64,000 bases of DNA from the NCBI GenBank assembly GCA_025698895.1, contig JAILWO010000003.1, positions 1 to 64,000 of the forward strand. The letters are read 5' to 3'. This document shows, piece by piece, positions 29,922 to 39,074 of this stretch (positions within the stretch are counted from its first letter, which is position 1; every line of letters begins with the position of its first letter). A model generated the notes under the pieces. The model was given only the letters and a program-made list of their open reading frames with translations. It was not told where the DNA came from and did no database searches. Source of the stretch: Rhizobiaceae bacterium. GTDB taxonomy: Bacteria > Pseudomonadota > Alphaproteobacteria > Rhizobiales > Rhizobiaceae. The position numbers were made by a program, and so were the translations under genes.

Positions 29922-31483
29922 GGGCGTGGGGCCTCGAAGGTGGCGGTGTAGCTGTCGGTCTCGAAGCTGGCGCGGTCCTCGATCACGAAACGGAATTTCT
30001 CGGACGGCCTGTCGACCCGGTCGGCGGGTCGCGCGACCAGGACCCTGAGGGTCCTGAGCTGATCGGGCGCGGCTCGCACGGCAAATGAGCGCGCGGCAGG
30101 TCCATCAACGCCCACCGCATTCATCGTGGCTCCCTCCAGCCCGTCGAGGCTGACGATGATCACGCGTTCTTCCGGCACCTTGTTGAGCAGTTTGACCGTG
30201 TAGCCGTTGCGGATCGATCCGTCGGACAGAAGCACGAATTGCGGATTGCGGTCGTGAAGCACGTTCACCTCCAACCGGTCGCGCATCAGCAACCCGTAGA
30301 GCAGCAGGAGGCCGGCAAGCGACCAGGCCAGAAGGTAGGCGGCGGTCCGGAAACGGAACATCGAACGAATGCTGAAAAGTGAGAGGTCCAGACGCAGCTT
30401 GCCGTCAGCGTCGCGGATTCTCGCCGGATCGGGCGCGGTCGATCCGTTGGCGCTGGCGATGGCCATGTTGGCGTTGTAGTCGGCCAACGTGGTGTAGGAG
30501 ATCAGTCCACGTTCCCTGCCCAGCTTGTCCATCACGCCGTCGCATGCGTCGATGCAAAGCGCGCAGGTTATGCATTCGAGCTGCTGACCGTCGCGGATGT
30601 CGATGCCCATCGGGCAGACAGCCACGCAGGCATTGCAGTCGACGCAGTCGCCGACCGTCCGTCCCGCGGCGACTGCCTTCTTGGCATGTCGCGAGCGCGG
30701 CTCGCCGCGCCAGTCGTTATAGGTGACGGTCAGCGAGTTCTCGTCGAGCATGGCCGCCTGGATGCGGGGCCAGGGGCACATATAGGTACAGACCTGCTCG
30801 CGCATCAGACCGCCGAACGTGTAGGTCGTGGCGGTGAGGACGGCGACGGTGATGTAGGCGACCGGCGCCGCCGTTCCATGGATGAAGCTGTCGAGCAACG
30901 ACGGTGCGTCAGCAAAATAGAAGATCCATGCGCCGCCGGTCGCCATGGCAATGGCCAGCCAGATCGTGTGCTTGCCGACGCGCATGACGATCTTGCGCGC
31001 GGACCAGTGCGCCGCGTCGAGCTTCATGCGCGCATTGCGATCGCCCTCGATCCAGCGCTCGACCGCCAGAAAGAGGTCGACCCACACTGTCTGGGGACAG
31101 GCGTAGCCGCACCATGCACGGCCGACCGCGGAGGTGATGAGGAAAAGCCCGAAACCGGCCATGACGAGCAGACCGGCTATCAGCCAGAACTCCTGCGGCC
31201 AGATTTCGACTAAGAAGAAATAGAAGCGCCGGTTCGCCAGATCGACCAGCACCGCCTGGTCAGGCGCGTGCGGTCCGCGATCCCAGCGTATCCACGGGGT
31301 GAGATAGTAGATGCCGAGCGTTACCAGCATCACCAGCCATTTGAATCGGCGGAACGTGCCCTGAACCCGCTTGGGAAAGATCTTCCTGCGCGGCGCATAG
31401 AGCGGCTGGCGAATGTGCGCGGAGTTGATGGCTTGCGCATCGATGCGCTCCACGGCGGCACTGGAATCGTAGACGGTGACCAT
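29918..31483 (-). CDS. ccoG: Cytochrome c oxidase accessory protein CcoG/FixG (iron-sulfur cupric reductase)
   Basis: Membrane protein of 521 residues. N-terminal RKIFPKRVQGTFRRFKW is conserved, and several helices follow. Two ferredoxin-type clusters appear as CVDCNACVAVCPMGID and CITCALCIDACDGVMDKLG. A C-terminal immunoglobulin-like periplasmic domain completes the protein. CcoG reduces Cu(II) so that copper can be inserted into cbb3 oxidase. It is the first gene of ccoGHIS. An FNR-type box lies 35 bases upstream of the ATG, which would put a class II transcription start close to the start codon, so the leader may be very short. Confidence 0.95.
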   Translation of the reverse strand: MVTVYDSSAAVERIDAQAINSAHIRQPLYAPRRKIFPKRVQGTFRRFKWLVMLVTLGIYYLTPWIRWDRGPHAPDQAVLVDLANRRFYFFLVEIWPQEFWLIAGLLVMAGFGLFLITSAVGRAWCGYACPQTVWVDLFLAVERWIEGDRNARMKLDAAHWSARKIVMRVGKHTIWLAIAMATGGAWIFYFADAPSLLDSFIHGTAAPVAYITVAVLTATTYTFGGLMREQVCTYMCPWPRIQAAMLDENSLTVTYNDWRGEPRSRHAKKAVAAGRTVGDCVDCNACVAVCPMGIDIRDGQQLECITCALCIDACDGVMDKLGRERGLISYTTLADYNANMAIASANGSTAPDPARIRDADGKLRLDLSLFSIRSMFRFRTAAYLLAWSLAGLLLLYGLLMRDRLEVNVLHDRNPQFVLLSDGSIRNGYTVKLLNKVPEERVIIVSLDGLEGATMNAVGVDGPAARSFAVRAAPDQLRTLRVLVARPADRVDRPSEKFRFVIEDRASFETDSYTATFEAPRP

Positions 31484-31517
31484 GGCGTCTCAATGCGCCG
31501 AAACGGGCGAGGGGGCG

Positions 31518-31531
31518 TTGATTTGGGTCAA
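31518..31531 (-). promoter_or_regulatory. FNR/FixK-type box upstream of ccoG
   Basis: TTGATTTGGGTCAA matches TTGAT-N4-ATCAA except one base of the right half. It lies between ccoP and ccoG and would allow FnrN-dependent low-oxygen expression of ccoGHIS. Confidence 0.75.
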
Positions 31532-31591
31532 GGTGCCGGCATAGGCCGAAAGAGCAGTCGGGTCCGGGGCCGTCGACGGGGAACACGCCCT

Positions 31592-32455
31592 CTACTCTCC
31601 CCCTCCCAGCGTATGAATGTACACGGCGAGCTCCTTTACGGTCGCATCGCCCAGCCGTGCCGCCCAGCCCGGCATCGTCCCATGGTGTGGCGCCCGGATC
31701 TGCGCGGCGATCTCCGCCTCGCTAGACCCGTAGAGCCAGATCGCGTCGGCGAGGCTGGGAGCTCCGAAATCGCGACCGCCTTCACCGGCCTCGCCATGGC
31801 AGGCAGCGCAATTGTCGGCATAGAGCGAGGCGCCTTCCTGCGCGAGCTCAGCGCTCGATGGTTCGCCGGAGAAGGAAACGACATGGGCAGCGATCCGCGC
31901 GATCTCCTGGTTGGGCAGAACGCCGGCGAAGGCGGGCATTCCAGAGAATCGGGTGTCGAGGTCGCCGTCAAATCTGATGCCGTGCGCGATCGTCTGCCTG
32001 ATCTCCTCGACGGAACCGCCCCAGATCCAGTCATCGTCGTTGAGGTTCGGATAGCCGGCCGATCCAGTCGCACCGGATCCGTGGCACTGGACGCAGTTGA
32101 CGCGATACGCGGCCGCGCCGGCGGCCGACGCGAACTGGCGCAACTCGTCGTCGGCGAGGATATCCTCCACCGAGCTGGCGGCGATCCGGTCAACGTAGTC
32201 GCTCCTGGCGGCATCCGCGGCGGCGAGTTCCTGGTTTACCTCGGCGCGGCTGGAATAGCCGAGCACGCCCGTCGTGGCACTGCTGACGAGCGGCCAGGCC
32301 GGATAGGCGACTGTGTAGCCGACTGACCAAACGATGGTCGCGTAGAACGTCCACACCCACCATCGCGGCAGCGGATTGTTGAGTTCCTTGATGCCGTCCC
32401 ACTCATGGCCGGTGGTGGCGACGCCCGTCACGTCGTCTCTTTCGATCTCGCTCAT
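31592..32455 (-). CDS. ccoP: cbb3 oxidase subunit III, diheme cytochrome CcoP/FixP
   Basis: Membrane-bound c-type cytochrome of 287 residues. N-terminal GIKELNNPLPRWWVWTFYATIVW is the typical CcoP anchor. Two heme c sites, CVQCH and CAACH, occur in the periplasmic part. The start ATG at 32455 overlaps the ccoQ stop as ATGA. The protein passes electrons to CcoO/CcoN. Confidence 0.96.
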   Translation of the reverse strand: MSEIERDDVTGVATTGHEWDGIKELNNPLPRWWVWTFYATIVWSVGYTVAYPAWPLVSSATTGVLGYSSRAEVNQELAAADAARSDYVDRIAASSVEDILADDELRQFASAAGAAAYRVNCVQCHGSGATGSAGYPNLNDDDWIWGGSVEEIRQTIAHGIRFDGDLDTRFSGMPAFAGVLPNQEIARIAAHVVSFSGEPSSAELAQEGASLYADNCAACHGEAGEGGRDFGAPSLADAIWLYGSSEAEIAAQIRAPHHGTMPGWAARLGDATVKELAVYIHTLGGGE

Positions 32456-32622
32456 TGGCGCGGTTCCGCATGTTCGTCGTTGAGTGGTATCGATGCCGCT
32501 TGCTCGGCCTTGCATCGGCTCCCCGGCCGGAAGGCGAACATGACGACGCCGATGAAGAAGAGGGCCATCGCCAGAAGGGCCCAGCTATCGGCGAACTGGC
32601 GCATCGCGGTATAGGTCTCCAC
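32452..32622 (-). CDS. ccoQ: cbb3 oxidase subunit CcoQ/FixQ
   Basis: Small protein of 56 residues with a GTG start at 32622. Sequence: METYTAMRQFADSWALL, then a single helix (FFIGVVMFAFRPG) and a short charged tail. This is the standard CcoQ pattern. It lies between ccoO (stop at 32635) and ccoP (four-base overlap). CcoQ stabilises the CcoNO-CcoP complex. An AGGAGA site precedes the GTG. Confidence 0.93.
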   Translation of the reverse strand: METYTAMRQFADSWALLAMALFFIGVVMFAFRPGSRCKAEQAASIPLNDEHAEPRQ

Positions 32623-32634
32623 GGTCGCGTCTCC

Positions 32635-33366
32635 TCAGCGGTATCCCGCGGTGTCGTCATAGGTGGAGAAATCGACCAGTGTGCCGAGCATCTGCAGATA
32701 CGCCACCAGCGCGTCCATCTCGGTCAGCGCCCGCGGATCGCCGTCGAAGTCGCCGGTCTTGGCCTTCGGATAGCGCGCGAGAAGCGCGGAGGTGTCGGCA
32801 TCGGGATCGGCCTGTGCCTTCAGGTCGGCTTCCGCCTCGGCGATCATCTCCTCTGAATAGGGTACGCCGACGCGGAGATTGGCTGTCAGGTGGGTCGAGA
32901 AGCCTTTCACGCCGAGCCTGGCGTCCTTGAGGAACGCGTAGCTCGGCATGATCGATTCGGGGACAACCGAACGCGGCTCGATCAGGTGCTGGACGTGCCA
33001 CTCGTTGGAATATCTGTCGCCGACGCGGGCGAGATCAGGCCCGGTGCGCTTGGAACCCCACTGAAAGGGGTGGTCGTACATCGACTCCGCCGCAAGGCTG
33101 TAGTGGCCGTAGCGCTCGACCTCGTCGCGGAAGGGGCGGATCATCTGCGAATGGCAGACATAGCAGCCTTCGCGGACGTATATGTCGCGGCCAGCCAACT
33201 CCAGCGGCGAGTAGGGCCGCATACCCTCCACCTTCTCGATCGTGTTCTCGAGGTAGAAGAGCGGCGCGATCTCGACGATTCCACCGATCGTGACGACGAG
33301 AAGGGAACCGGCCAGAAGCAGCGTGGCATTGCGTTCAAGGATGACGTGCTTGTCCATCAGGGCCAT
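32635..33366 (-). CDS. ccoO: cbb3 oxidase subunit II, monoheme cytochrome CcoO/FixO
   Basis: Membrane-anchored cytochrome c of 243 residues. There is a single N-terminal helix, then [30 protein letters not shown] with the heme site CYVCH, and [31 protein letters not shown]. It is typical in length and motif content. It follows ccoN by 12 bases and lies 12 bases before ccoQ in the ccoNOQP operon. Confidence 0.97.
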   Translation of the reverse strand: MALMDKHVILERNATLLLAGSLLVVTIGGIVEIAPLFYLENTIEKVEGMRPYSPLELAGRDIYVREGCYVCHSQMIRPFRDEVERYGHYSLAAESMYDHPFQWGSKRTGPDLARVGDRYSNEWHVQHLIEPRSVVPESIMPSYAFLKDARLGVKGFSTHLTANLRVGVPYSEEMIAEAEADLKAQADPDADTSALLARYPKAKTGDFDGDPRALTEMDALVAYLQMLGTLVDFSTYDDTAGYR

Positions 33367-33378
33367 GTCGTGGAGTCC

Positions 33379-34998
33379 TTATTCGGCTGGCTGGAGCGTC
33401 GCACGGACAGGTGCGGCGGCGCCGATCGGCGCCTCCTCGCGCTGGCGCCCGGCAATCGTCATCCAGATGTTGAAGGCCATGATGAGCGCGCCGGCGAGAT
33501 AGAGGGCCCCACCAAATGCGCGCATGACGTAGTAGGGATACATGGCCTGAACCGTCTCGGCGAAGGAGTAGACCAGGAAGCCCTGCTCGTCGTATTCGCG
33601 CCACATCAGGCCCTGCATGATGCCCGACACCCACATGACCGCCGCGTAGACGACGATGCCGAGCATCGCGAGCCAGAAGTGCCAGGTGACCATGCGCACC
33701 GAGTAGAGCCGCTCGCGACCCCACAGCTTCGGCACCATGTGGTAGACGGCGGCGAACGAGATCAGACCGACCCAACCGAGCGCGCCGGAGTGCACATGAC
33801 CGATGGTCCAGTCGGTGTAGTGGCTGAGCGAATTGACCGCCTTGATCGACATGACCGGACCCTCGAAGGTCGACATGCCGTAGAAGGCGATCGCCGCCAC
33901 CATCATGCGGATGATGGGATCGGTGCGGATCTTGTCCCATGCGCCCGACAGCGTCATCAGACCGTTGATCATGCCGCCCCAGGACGGCATCCACAGCATC
34001 ACCGAAAACACCATGCCGAGCGTCTGGGCCCAGTCGGGCAGGGCGGTGTAGTGCAGGTGGTGCGGGCCGGCCCAGATATAAAGGAAGATCAGCGCCCAGA
34101 AGTGGATGATCGACAGGCGGTACGAGTATATCGGCCGGTCCGCCTGCTTCGGCACGAAATAGTACATCATGCCCAGGAAGCCGGCCGTCAGGAAGAAGCC
34201 GACCGCGTTGTGGCCGTACCACCACTGCGTCAGCGCGTCCTGCACGCCCGCGAAGGCCGAATAGCTCTTCGTGCCGACGAGCGAGACCGGAATGGCCAGA
34301 TTGTTGACCACATGCAGCATGGCGATGGTGACGATGAAGGACAGGTAGAACCAGTTCGCCACATAGATGTGCGGCTCCTTCCGGTTCAGGATCGTGCCAA
34401 GGAAGACGGCGAGATAGGCGACCCACACGATGGTGAGCCAGAGGTCTACATACCATTCTGGCTCTGCATATTCGCGGCTCTGGGTAATGCCGAGCAGGTA
34501 GCCGGTCGCCGCCATCACGATGAAGAGCTGGTAGCCCCAGAACACGAACCAGGCCAGGTCACCGCCCCACAGCCGCGCGCGGCTGGTTCGCTGCACGACG
34601 TAGAACGATGTCGCGATCAGCGCGTTGCCGCCAAACGCGAAGACGACGGCCGAGGTGTGCAGTGGCCGCATCCGGCCGAACGAGAACCAGGGCTCGATGT
34701 TCAGGTCGGGATAGGCGAGCTGCAGCGCCACCACGACGCCGACCAGGAGACCAATGACGCCCCAGAACATCGTGGCGATCGAGCCGTAGCGGACGACATC
34801 GTCCATATAGACGGACGTGGCGGACGGTTGCGGGATCACGAAACTCGTGCGCCTGAGCATGACGATCGTCGAAGAGGCGAGCACGAAGAACAGCACCCAC
34901 ATATGCTGCCGGAACAGGTCGTCGGCGGCGAAGGCCGCGCCCAGGAAGGCCACGAAGGCAAAAAGCCCCAGGAAGATGGTCTGCGGACCGCGGGTCAT
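33379..34998 (-). CDS. ccoN: cbb3 oxidase catalytic subunit I CcoN/FixN
   Basis: Heme-copper oxidase subunit of 539 residues, with about twelve helices. I chose the ATG at 34998 ([11 protein letters not shown], with AGAGGGG upstream) because it gives the normal length; in-frame starts at 35055 and 35079 would run into the FNR box. Heme and copper ligands appear in [34 protein letters not shown] and [10 protein letters not shown]. The protein reduces oxygen at very low concentration and pumps protons. It heads ccoNOQP. Confidence 0.97.
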   Translation of the reverse strand: MTRGPQTIFLGLFAFVAFLGAAFAADDLFRQHMWVLFFVLASSTIVMLRRTSFVIPQPSATSVYMDDVVRYGSIATMFWGVIGLLVGVVVALQLAYPDLNIEPWFSFGRMRPLHTSAVVFAFGGNALIATSFYVVQRTSRARLWGGDLAWFVFWGYQLFIVMAATGYLLGITQSREYAEPEWYVDLWLTIVWVAYLAVFLGTILNRKEPHIYVANWFYLSFIVTIAMLHVVNNLAIPVSLVGTKSYSAFAGVQDALTQWWYGHNAVGFFLTAGFLGMMYYFVPKQADRPIYSYRLSIIHFWALIFLYIWAGPHHLHYTALPDWAQTLGMVFSVMLWMPSWGGMINGLMTLSGAWDKIRTDPIIRMMVAAIAFYGMSTFEGPVMSIKAVNSLSHYTDWTIGHVHSGALGWVGLISFAAVYHMVPKLWGRERLYSVRMVTWHFWLAMLGIVVYAAVMWVSGIMQGLMWREYDEQGFLVYSFAETVQAMYPYYVMRAFGGALYLAGALIMAFNIWMTIAGRQREEAPIGAAAPVRATLQPAE

Positions 34999-35078
34999 GA
35001 CCGGTGTCGCCCCTCTTGAGAATGCCGGGCCGTCCAGCGGCCTCGCGCCACTCATCACCGCTCCGCGCCATCGCCGCA

Positions 35079-35092
35079 TTGATCCAGGTCAA
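35079..35092. promoter_or_regulatory. FNR/FixK-type box between ccoN and the hemerythrin-like gene
   Basis: TTGATCCAGGTCAA, one mismatch to TTGAT-N4-ATCAA. It is about 87 bases from the ccoN start and about 65 bases from the divergent GTG at 35151, so it could activate either or both. Confidence 0.82.
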
Positions 35093-35150
35093 GGCTCCCG
35101 GCCGGCCGTCGCGCACAATCGGCCACGCTGCCCTCATCGCGAGACACTCC

Positions 35151-35663
35151 GTGCGAAAGCCCGTGCGACCCGAACCGACCGTCTGTCTAGCCAGGCCCGA
35201 CTGTCCCGTGGCCCATGACTGCGCGCCCTTGCAGCCCACGCTGTGCACGGCCATGGACGCCAGGCACTCGGCCAAGCTGCAGGTGTGCGACGTGCTGGAG
35301 GCGATCGCGGATTCTCTTCCACAGCGAATCGACCGACATGCGTGCCTGTGGGCCGCGGCCAGCCTGCTGCCCGTGCTGCGCGATGCGCAGGCTTTCGAGG
35401 AGCGCGAGTTTTTCCCGGCCTTCGGTGCAGACAACCGGCAGGCGGCAACGCTGCGGCGGCTGCGTGCGGAGCACGTCGAGGATGTCGCGCTCGCCGAGGA
35501 ACTGACCGAAACGCTGCTGCGGCTCGGGCACGGCGGCCAGGAAGCCAATCCCGAGGCACTCGGCTACATGCTGCGCGCCTTTTTCGAATCGGTGCGCCGC
35601 CACGTCGCCTTCGAGCGCGAGCATGTCGTGCCGATTGTCAGGCGCGGCTCTTTCCGCGGCTGA
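35151..35663 (+). CDS. Hemerythrin (HHE)-like protein
   Basis: Cytoplasmic protein of about 170 residues from GTG 35151, or 136 from ATG 35253; neither has a convincing ribosome site. The C-terminal part is helical with spaced histidines and acids (QRIDRHACLW, EEREFFPAF, RAEHVEDV, RRHVAFEREHVVPIV), the pattern of a di-iron hemerythrin-like domain. The longer start adds a Cys-containing segment (CLARPDCPVAHDCAPLQPTLC). It lies between ccoN and fnrN with an FNR box upstream, suggesting an oxygen- or NO-related role under low oxygen. That role is inference; family members store or sense oxygen or repair iron-sulfur clusters. Confidence 0.72.
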   Translation: MRKPVRPEPTVCLARPDCPVAHDCAPLQPTLCTAMDARHSAKLQVCDVLEAIADSLPQRIDRHACLWAAASLLPVLRDAQAFEEREFFPAFGADNRQAATLRRLRAEHVEDVALAEELTETLLRLGHGGQEANPEALGYMLRAFFESVRRHVAFEREHVVPIVRRGSFRG

Positions 35664-35679
35664 TATCCGGATCGGAGGG

Positions 35680-36447
35680 TCAGTCCGCCGCCCGCGCCTC
35701 CAGCCGCGACAGATCCGGCACTGTCACACGCCGGTTGTTTTCGACATGGATCACCCCGTCCGCCCTCAGCTTGGTAATCTGGCGGCTGACGGTCTCGATC
35801 GTCAGCCCGAGGAAATCTGCGATGTCTGCCCGGGTGAGCGGCAGGTCGAACGCGGCCGAGCGCATGTCGGAACCGGCGGTCGGATCGATGTTGCGGGCGA
35901 TCATCAAAAGGAAGCTCGCGATCTTCTCCGACGCCGTCTTGCGGCCGAGCGTCACCATCCAGGCGCGCGCCTCGTCGAGTTCGCGAAGGGTTTGCTGGTA
36001 GAGCCGGTGTTCAAGTGCGGGGGCGGCCTTCATCAGACGATCGATGGCGGCCTTCGGAAACGAGCAGAGCCCGACATCGGTCGCCGCCTCGGCGTTGATC
36101 TCGCTTTCGGCCTTGAATGGCCTGCCAAGGAAATCCGGGGCGAACTGCAGTCCGACGATCTGCTGGCGGCCGTCCGGCAGCGACTTGGTGAGCTTCACCA
36201 CGCCCGAAAGCACGTTCGAATAGGTCTCGATCTCCTCAGCGTCGCCGACGAGTTCGGTGCCGCCGCCGACCTTGTGCTTTGCCGAGGACTTGGCCAGCGC
36301 GACAAGCTGATCCGGCTCGAGCGCGCCGCATATCCCCCGATGGCGCGCCTCGCAGGAAGCGCACAGCACGGGAACGCTGGAATTGTGGATGTCTTGGCGC
36401 ACCGGAACGGCAATTGCTTCGCTTCGTCGGAAACCACCATAGCGCAA
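35680..36447 (-). CDS. fnrN: Crp/Fnr-family oxygen-responsive regulator FnrN
   Basis: Transcription factor of 255 residues. N-terminal cysteines C29, C32 and C40 plus C128 could ligate an oxygen-sensitive [4Fe-4S] cluster, as in FNR. The C-terminal helix LGLTIETVSRQITKL has the E-x2-SR recognition residues for TTGAT half-sites. Three matching boxes occur in this region. It is divergent from hemN with a box between them, consistent with autoregulation. Cysteine-free FixK can be excluded. Confidence 0.93.
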   Translation of the reverse strand: MRYGGFRRSEAIAVPVRQDIHNSSVPVLCASCEARHRGICGALEPDQLVALAKSSAKHKVGGGTELVGDAEEIETYSNVLSGVVKLTKSLPDGRQQIVGLQFAPDFLGRPFKAESEINAEAATDVGLCSFPKAAIDRLMKAAPALEHRLYQQTLRELDEARAWMVTLGRKTASEKIASFLLMIARNIDPTAGSDMRSAAFDLPLTRADIADFLGLTIETVSRQITKLRADGVIHVENNRRVTVPDLSRLEARAAD

Positions 36448-36497
36448 TTGGAAGCGTGGCGTCTTGCGGCGAATTGCCGTGACACCCGGCCCGGCGG

Positions 36498-36511
36498 TTG
36501 ACCGAGGTCAA
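36498..36511. promoter_or_regulatory. FNR/FixK-type box between fnrN and hemN
   Basis: TTGACCGAGGTCAA, a symmetric TTGAC-N4-GTCAA palindrome. Its centre is about 54 bases from the hemN ATG and 57 from the fnrN ATG, suitable for class II activation of both. Confidence 0.78.
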
Positions 36512-36558
36512 GGCCATCCCCCCGGACAGTGGACATGATCGCTCCGAAAGGATCGACC

Positions 36559-37899
36559 ATGTCCCTGCATTCACCCACATCCGATACGGCCCCTCGCTAC
36601 ACCAGCTATCCGACCGCGCCGCATTTTCACTCCGGCATTGATTCCGCGACGGTGTCTCGCTGGATGGGGAGGGTCGGGTCGGACGAGCCGATCTCGCTCT
36701 ATGTCCACATCCCTTTCTGCGACAAGCTGTGCTGGTTTTGCGCCTGCCACACGCGCCATACCCTGCGCTACGAGCCGGTGGCCGACTATCTTGGCTTGCT
36801 GCGGCGCGAGATCAGGCTCGTCGCGGATCGGCTTAATGGCCGCGGTATCGTCCAGTCCCTCCATCTTGGCGGCGGTTCCCCGACCATGCTGAGGCCGGAC
36901 GATATCCGGCGGTTGGCGGAGACGTTGCGCGGGTCGTTTCGGTTTTCCGGCGATGCCGCCTTCAGCGTCGAGATCGATCCTTCCGACATGGACGAGGATC
37001 GTCTCGACGGGCTCGCCTCGATCGGCGTTACGCGCGCAAGCCTCGGCGTGCAGGACTTCGATCCGCGCGTGCAGCGCGCGATCAACCGGGAGCAGGGCTT
37101 CGACCTGACCCGCGACATGGTCGAGGGGTTGCGGGCGCGCGGTATAATGGCGATCAATCTCGACCTTGTCTATGGGCTGCCCCATCAGACCGTCGACAGC
37201 GTGATCGCCACGGTGGACCGCTGCCTCGAACTCGCGCCGGATCGGATCGCGCTGTTCGGCTATGCGCATGTGCCCTGGTTCAAGAAGCATCAGAGCATGA
37301 TTGACGAGGCCTGGCTGCCTGGTCCCGAGGCGCGCCTGGAGCTGGCGCGTCGCGCCGCTGAACGGATCGTGGGCGCCGGCTACATCGCCGTCGGCATCGA
37401 TCATTTCGGACGTCCCGGCGATCCGCTGGCGATGGCGATGGCCGAGCGGCGCCTCCGCCGCAACTTCCAGGGCTATACCGACGACGTGTGCGATACACTC
37501 ATCGGCCTCGGCCCCTCCTCGGTCAGCCGCTATCGCGAGGGATATGCGCAGAATTCTCCGGCGATGGGCCACTATGTGCGGGCGATCGAGGCCCAGGCGC
37601 TTCCAGTCTGCCGCGGCATCGCCCTGAGCACCGAGGATCGCATCCGCGGCTGGCTGATCGAGCGGTTGATGTGCGACTTCGGGTTTTCGATCCTGGACCT
37701 GTTGGCGCTCGATTCCGATCTGGGCGGCACCATCGTTGCCGAAGCGGAGTACGTTGCCCGACATGCCCCTAGAGAACTCGTCCTTAGCGGAGACCGATTC
37801 CAAATTCCCGACAGCTCTCGAGCCTATGCGCGCTCGATCGCCGCCCGCTTCGACACCTACCTTGCAAGAGGCATCGCCCGACATTCGGCGGCGGTGTGA
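36559..37899 (+). CDS. hemN: Oxygen-independent coproporphyrinogen III oxidase
   Basis: Radical-SAM enzyme of 446 residues from ATG 36559, which has AAAGGA six bases upstream; ATG 36529 lacks one and would overlap the promoter. The cluster motif is C54-x3-C58-x2-C61-x-C63 in HIPFCDKLCWFCACH. GGGSPTML and the C-terminal HemN region (HFGRPGDPLAMA, NFQGYTDD) follow. It makes protoporphyrinogen for heme without oxygen, matching the heme demand of the cbb3 oxidase. Control by FnrN through the adjacent box is likely. Confidence 0.95.
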   Translation: MSLHSPTSDTAPRYTSYPTAPHFHSGIDSATVSRWMGRVGSDEPISLYVHIPFCDKLCWFCACHTRHTLRYEPVADYLGLLRREIRLVADRLNGRGIVQSLHLGGGSPTMLRPDDIRRLAETLRGSFRFSGDAAFSVEIDPSDMDEDRLDGLASIGVTRASLGVQDFDPRVQRAINREQGFDLTRDMVEGLRARGIMAINLDLVYGLPHQTVDSVIATVDRCLELAPDRIALFGYAHVPWFKKHQSMIDEAWLPGPEARLELARRAAERIVGAGYIAVGIDHFGRPGDPLAMAMAERRLRRNFQGYTDDVCDTLIGLGPSSVSRYREGYAQNSPAMGHYVRAIEAQALPVCRGIALSTEDRIRGWLIERLMCDFGFSILDLLALDSDLGGTIVAEAEYVARHAPRELVLSGDRFQIPDSSRAYARSIAARFDTYLARGIARHSAAV

Positions 37900-37996
37900 A
37901 GCGGAGATGCGCGCGTGCCGATTGTAAAGCCGCTCGGGCCGCGGGCAGGGCGCGATGGTTGCTGAACCCTATGCCTTGCGCGGACGCGGGTCCATT

Positions 37997-39061
37997 TCAG
38001 GCGGCGGGAATGGCGTAGACGGATTCGGGAAGCCAGCTGACGCAGCAGTCTTCGCCCTCCTTGATGATGACGACGTCGGCACCCAGCACACGGACCCGCA
38101 TCTGGAGGTCGCCAACACGGCCGATGACCAGCGAATTGTCGCCGTAGTTGACGATCGTGTCGACATGCATGGAGACGTTCTTGCGGCCTTCGATCGGCTT
38201 GCGCGACAGCCGGATGTGTTCGGGCCTTATCAGCAGCGTCACATTGTCTCCGGGAGAGACGGGTTCGGCCGGCTCGAAATCGCACGCGCCGAGCGCGGCG
38301 CTCTCGGCGACCCCTCCGGCATCCTTGATCTCGGCCGGCACCAGATTGCTTTCACCGACGAAGCCGGCGACGAACCTTGTTGCGGGACGGTGATAGATGT
38401 CGAGCGGGGTGGCGGCCTGTTCGATGCGCCCCTTTTCAAACACGACGATCCGGTCGGACATCGACATCGCCTCCGACTGGTCGTGGGTGACGAAGATCGT
38501 CGTCACGCCGAGCGTGCGCTGGATGCGCTTGATTTCGATCTGCATCTGCTCGCGCAGATTCTTGTCGAGCGCGCCGAGCGGTTCATCGAGCAGCAGCAGC
38601 GACGGTTCGAAGACGAGCGCGCGGGCAAGCGCCACGCGCTGCTGCTGTCCGCCGGAGAGTTCCTTCGGATAGCGGCCGCCCATTCCCTCGAGCCCGACGA
38701 GGCTCAGCATCTCCTGTGCCTTGCGCAGCCCCGCCGATCTGGCGATTGAGCGCATTTGCAGGGGGAAGTAGACGTTCTCGGCCGCTGTCTTGTGCGGAAA
38801 CAGCGCATAGTTCTGGAAGACGATGCCGATATTGCGCTCATGCGGCGCCAGCCGCGAGATCGACCGGCCCTCGATCAGCACGTCGCCATGCGTCGCCTTC
38901 TCAAAGCCGGCGATGATCATGAGCGTCGTGGTCTTGCCTGAACCGCTCGGCCCGAGGAAGGTGACGAACTCGCCCTTCCTAACTGAAAGGTCGACTTTCT
39001 CCAGCGCGGTGAAGTCGCCAAACTTCTTGGTGACGCCGTCGATTTGCAGGTAGCTGGTCAT
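37997..39061 (-). CDS. ABC transporter ATP-binding protein, PotA/spermidine-putrescine type
   Basis: ATPase of 354 residues. Walker A GPSGSGKTT lies at about residues 38-46, the Q-loop in VFQNYALFPH, signature LSGGQQQRVALARAL, and Walker B LLLDEPLGALD. A C-terminal TOBE-like regulatory domain (residues 240-354) contains IRPEHIRLSR. It is the last gene of an operon with a binding protein and two permeases. The substrate class is polyamine, putrescine or related amino compounds, but the dipeptidase and unknown genes in the operon suggest something less usual. Confidence 0.92.
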   Translation of the reverse strand: MTSYLQIDGVTKKFGDFTALEKVDLSVRKGEFVTFLGPSGSGKTTTLMIIAGFEKATHGDVLIEGRSISRLAPHERNIGIVFQNYALFPHKTAAENVYFPLQMRSIARSAGLRKAQEMLSLVGLEGMGGRYPKELSGGQQQRVALARALVFEPSLLLLDEPLGALDKNLREQMQIEIKRIQRTLGVTTIFVTHDQSEAMSMSDRIVVFEKGRIEQAATPLDIYHRPATRFVAGFVGESNLVPAEIKDAGGVAESAALGACDFEPAEPVSPGDNVTLLIRPEHIRLSRKPIEGRKNVSMHVDTIVNYGDNSLVIGRVGDLQMRVRVLGADVVIIKEGEDCCVSWLPESVYAIPAA

Positions 39062-39074
39062 ATGACTTTCCTGG

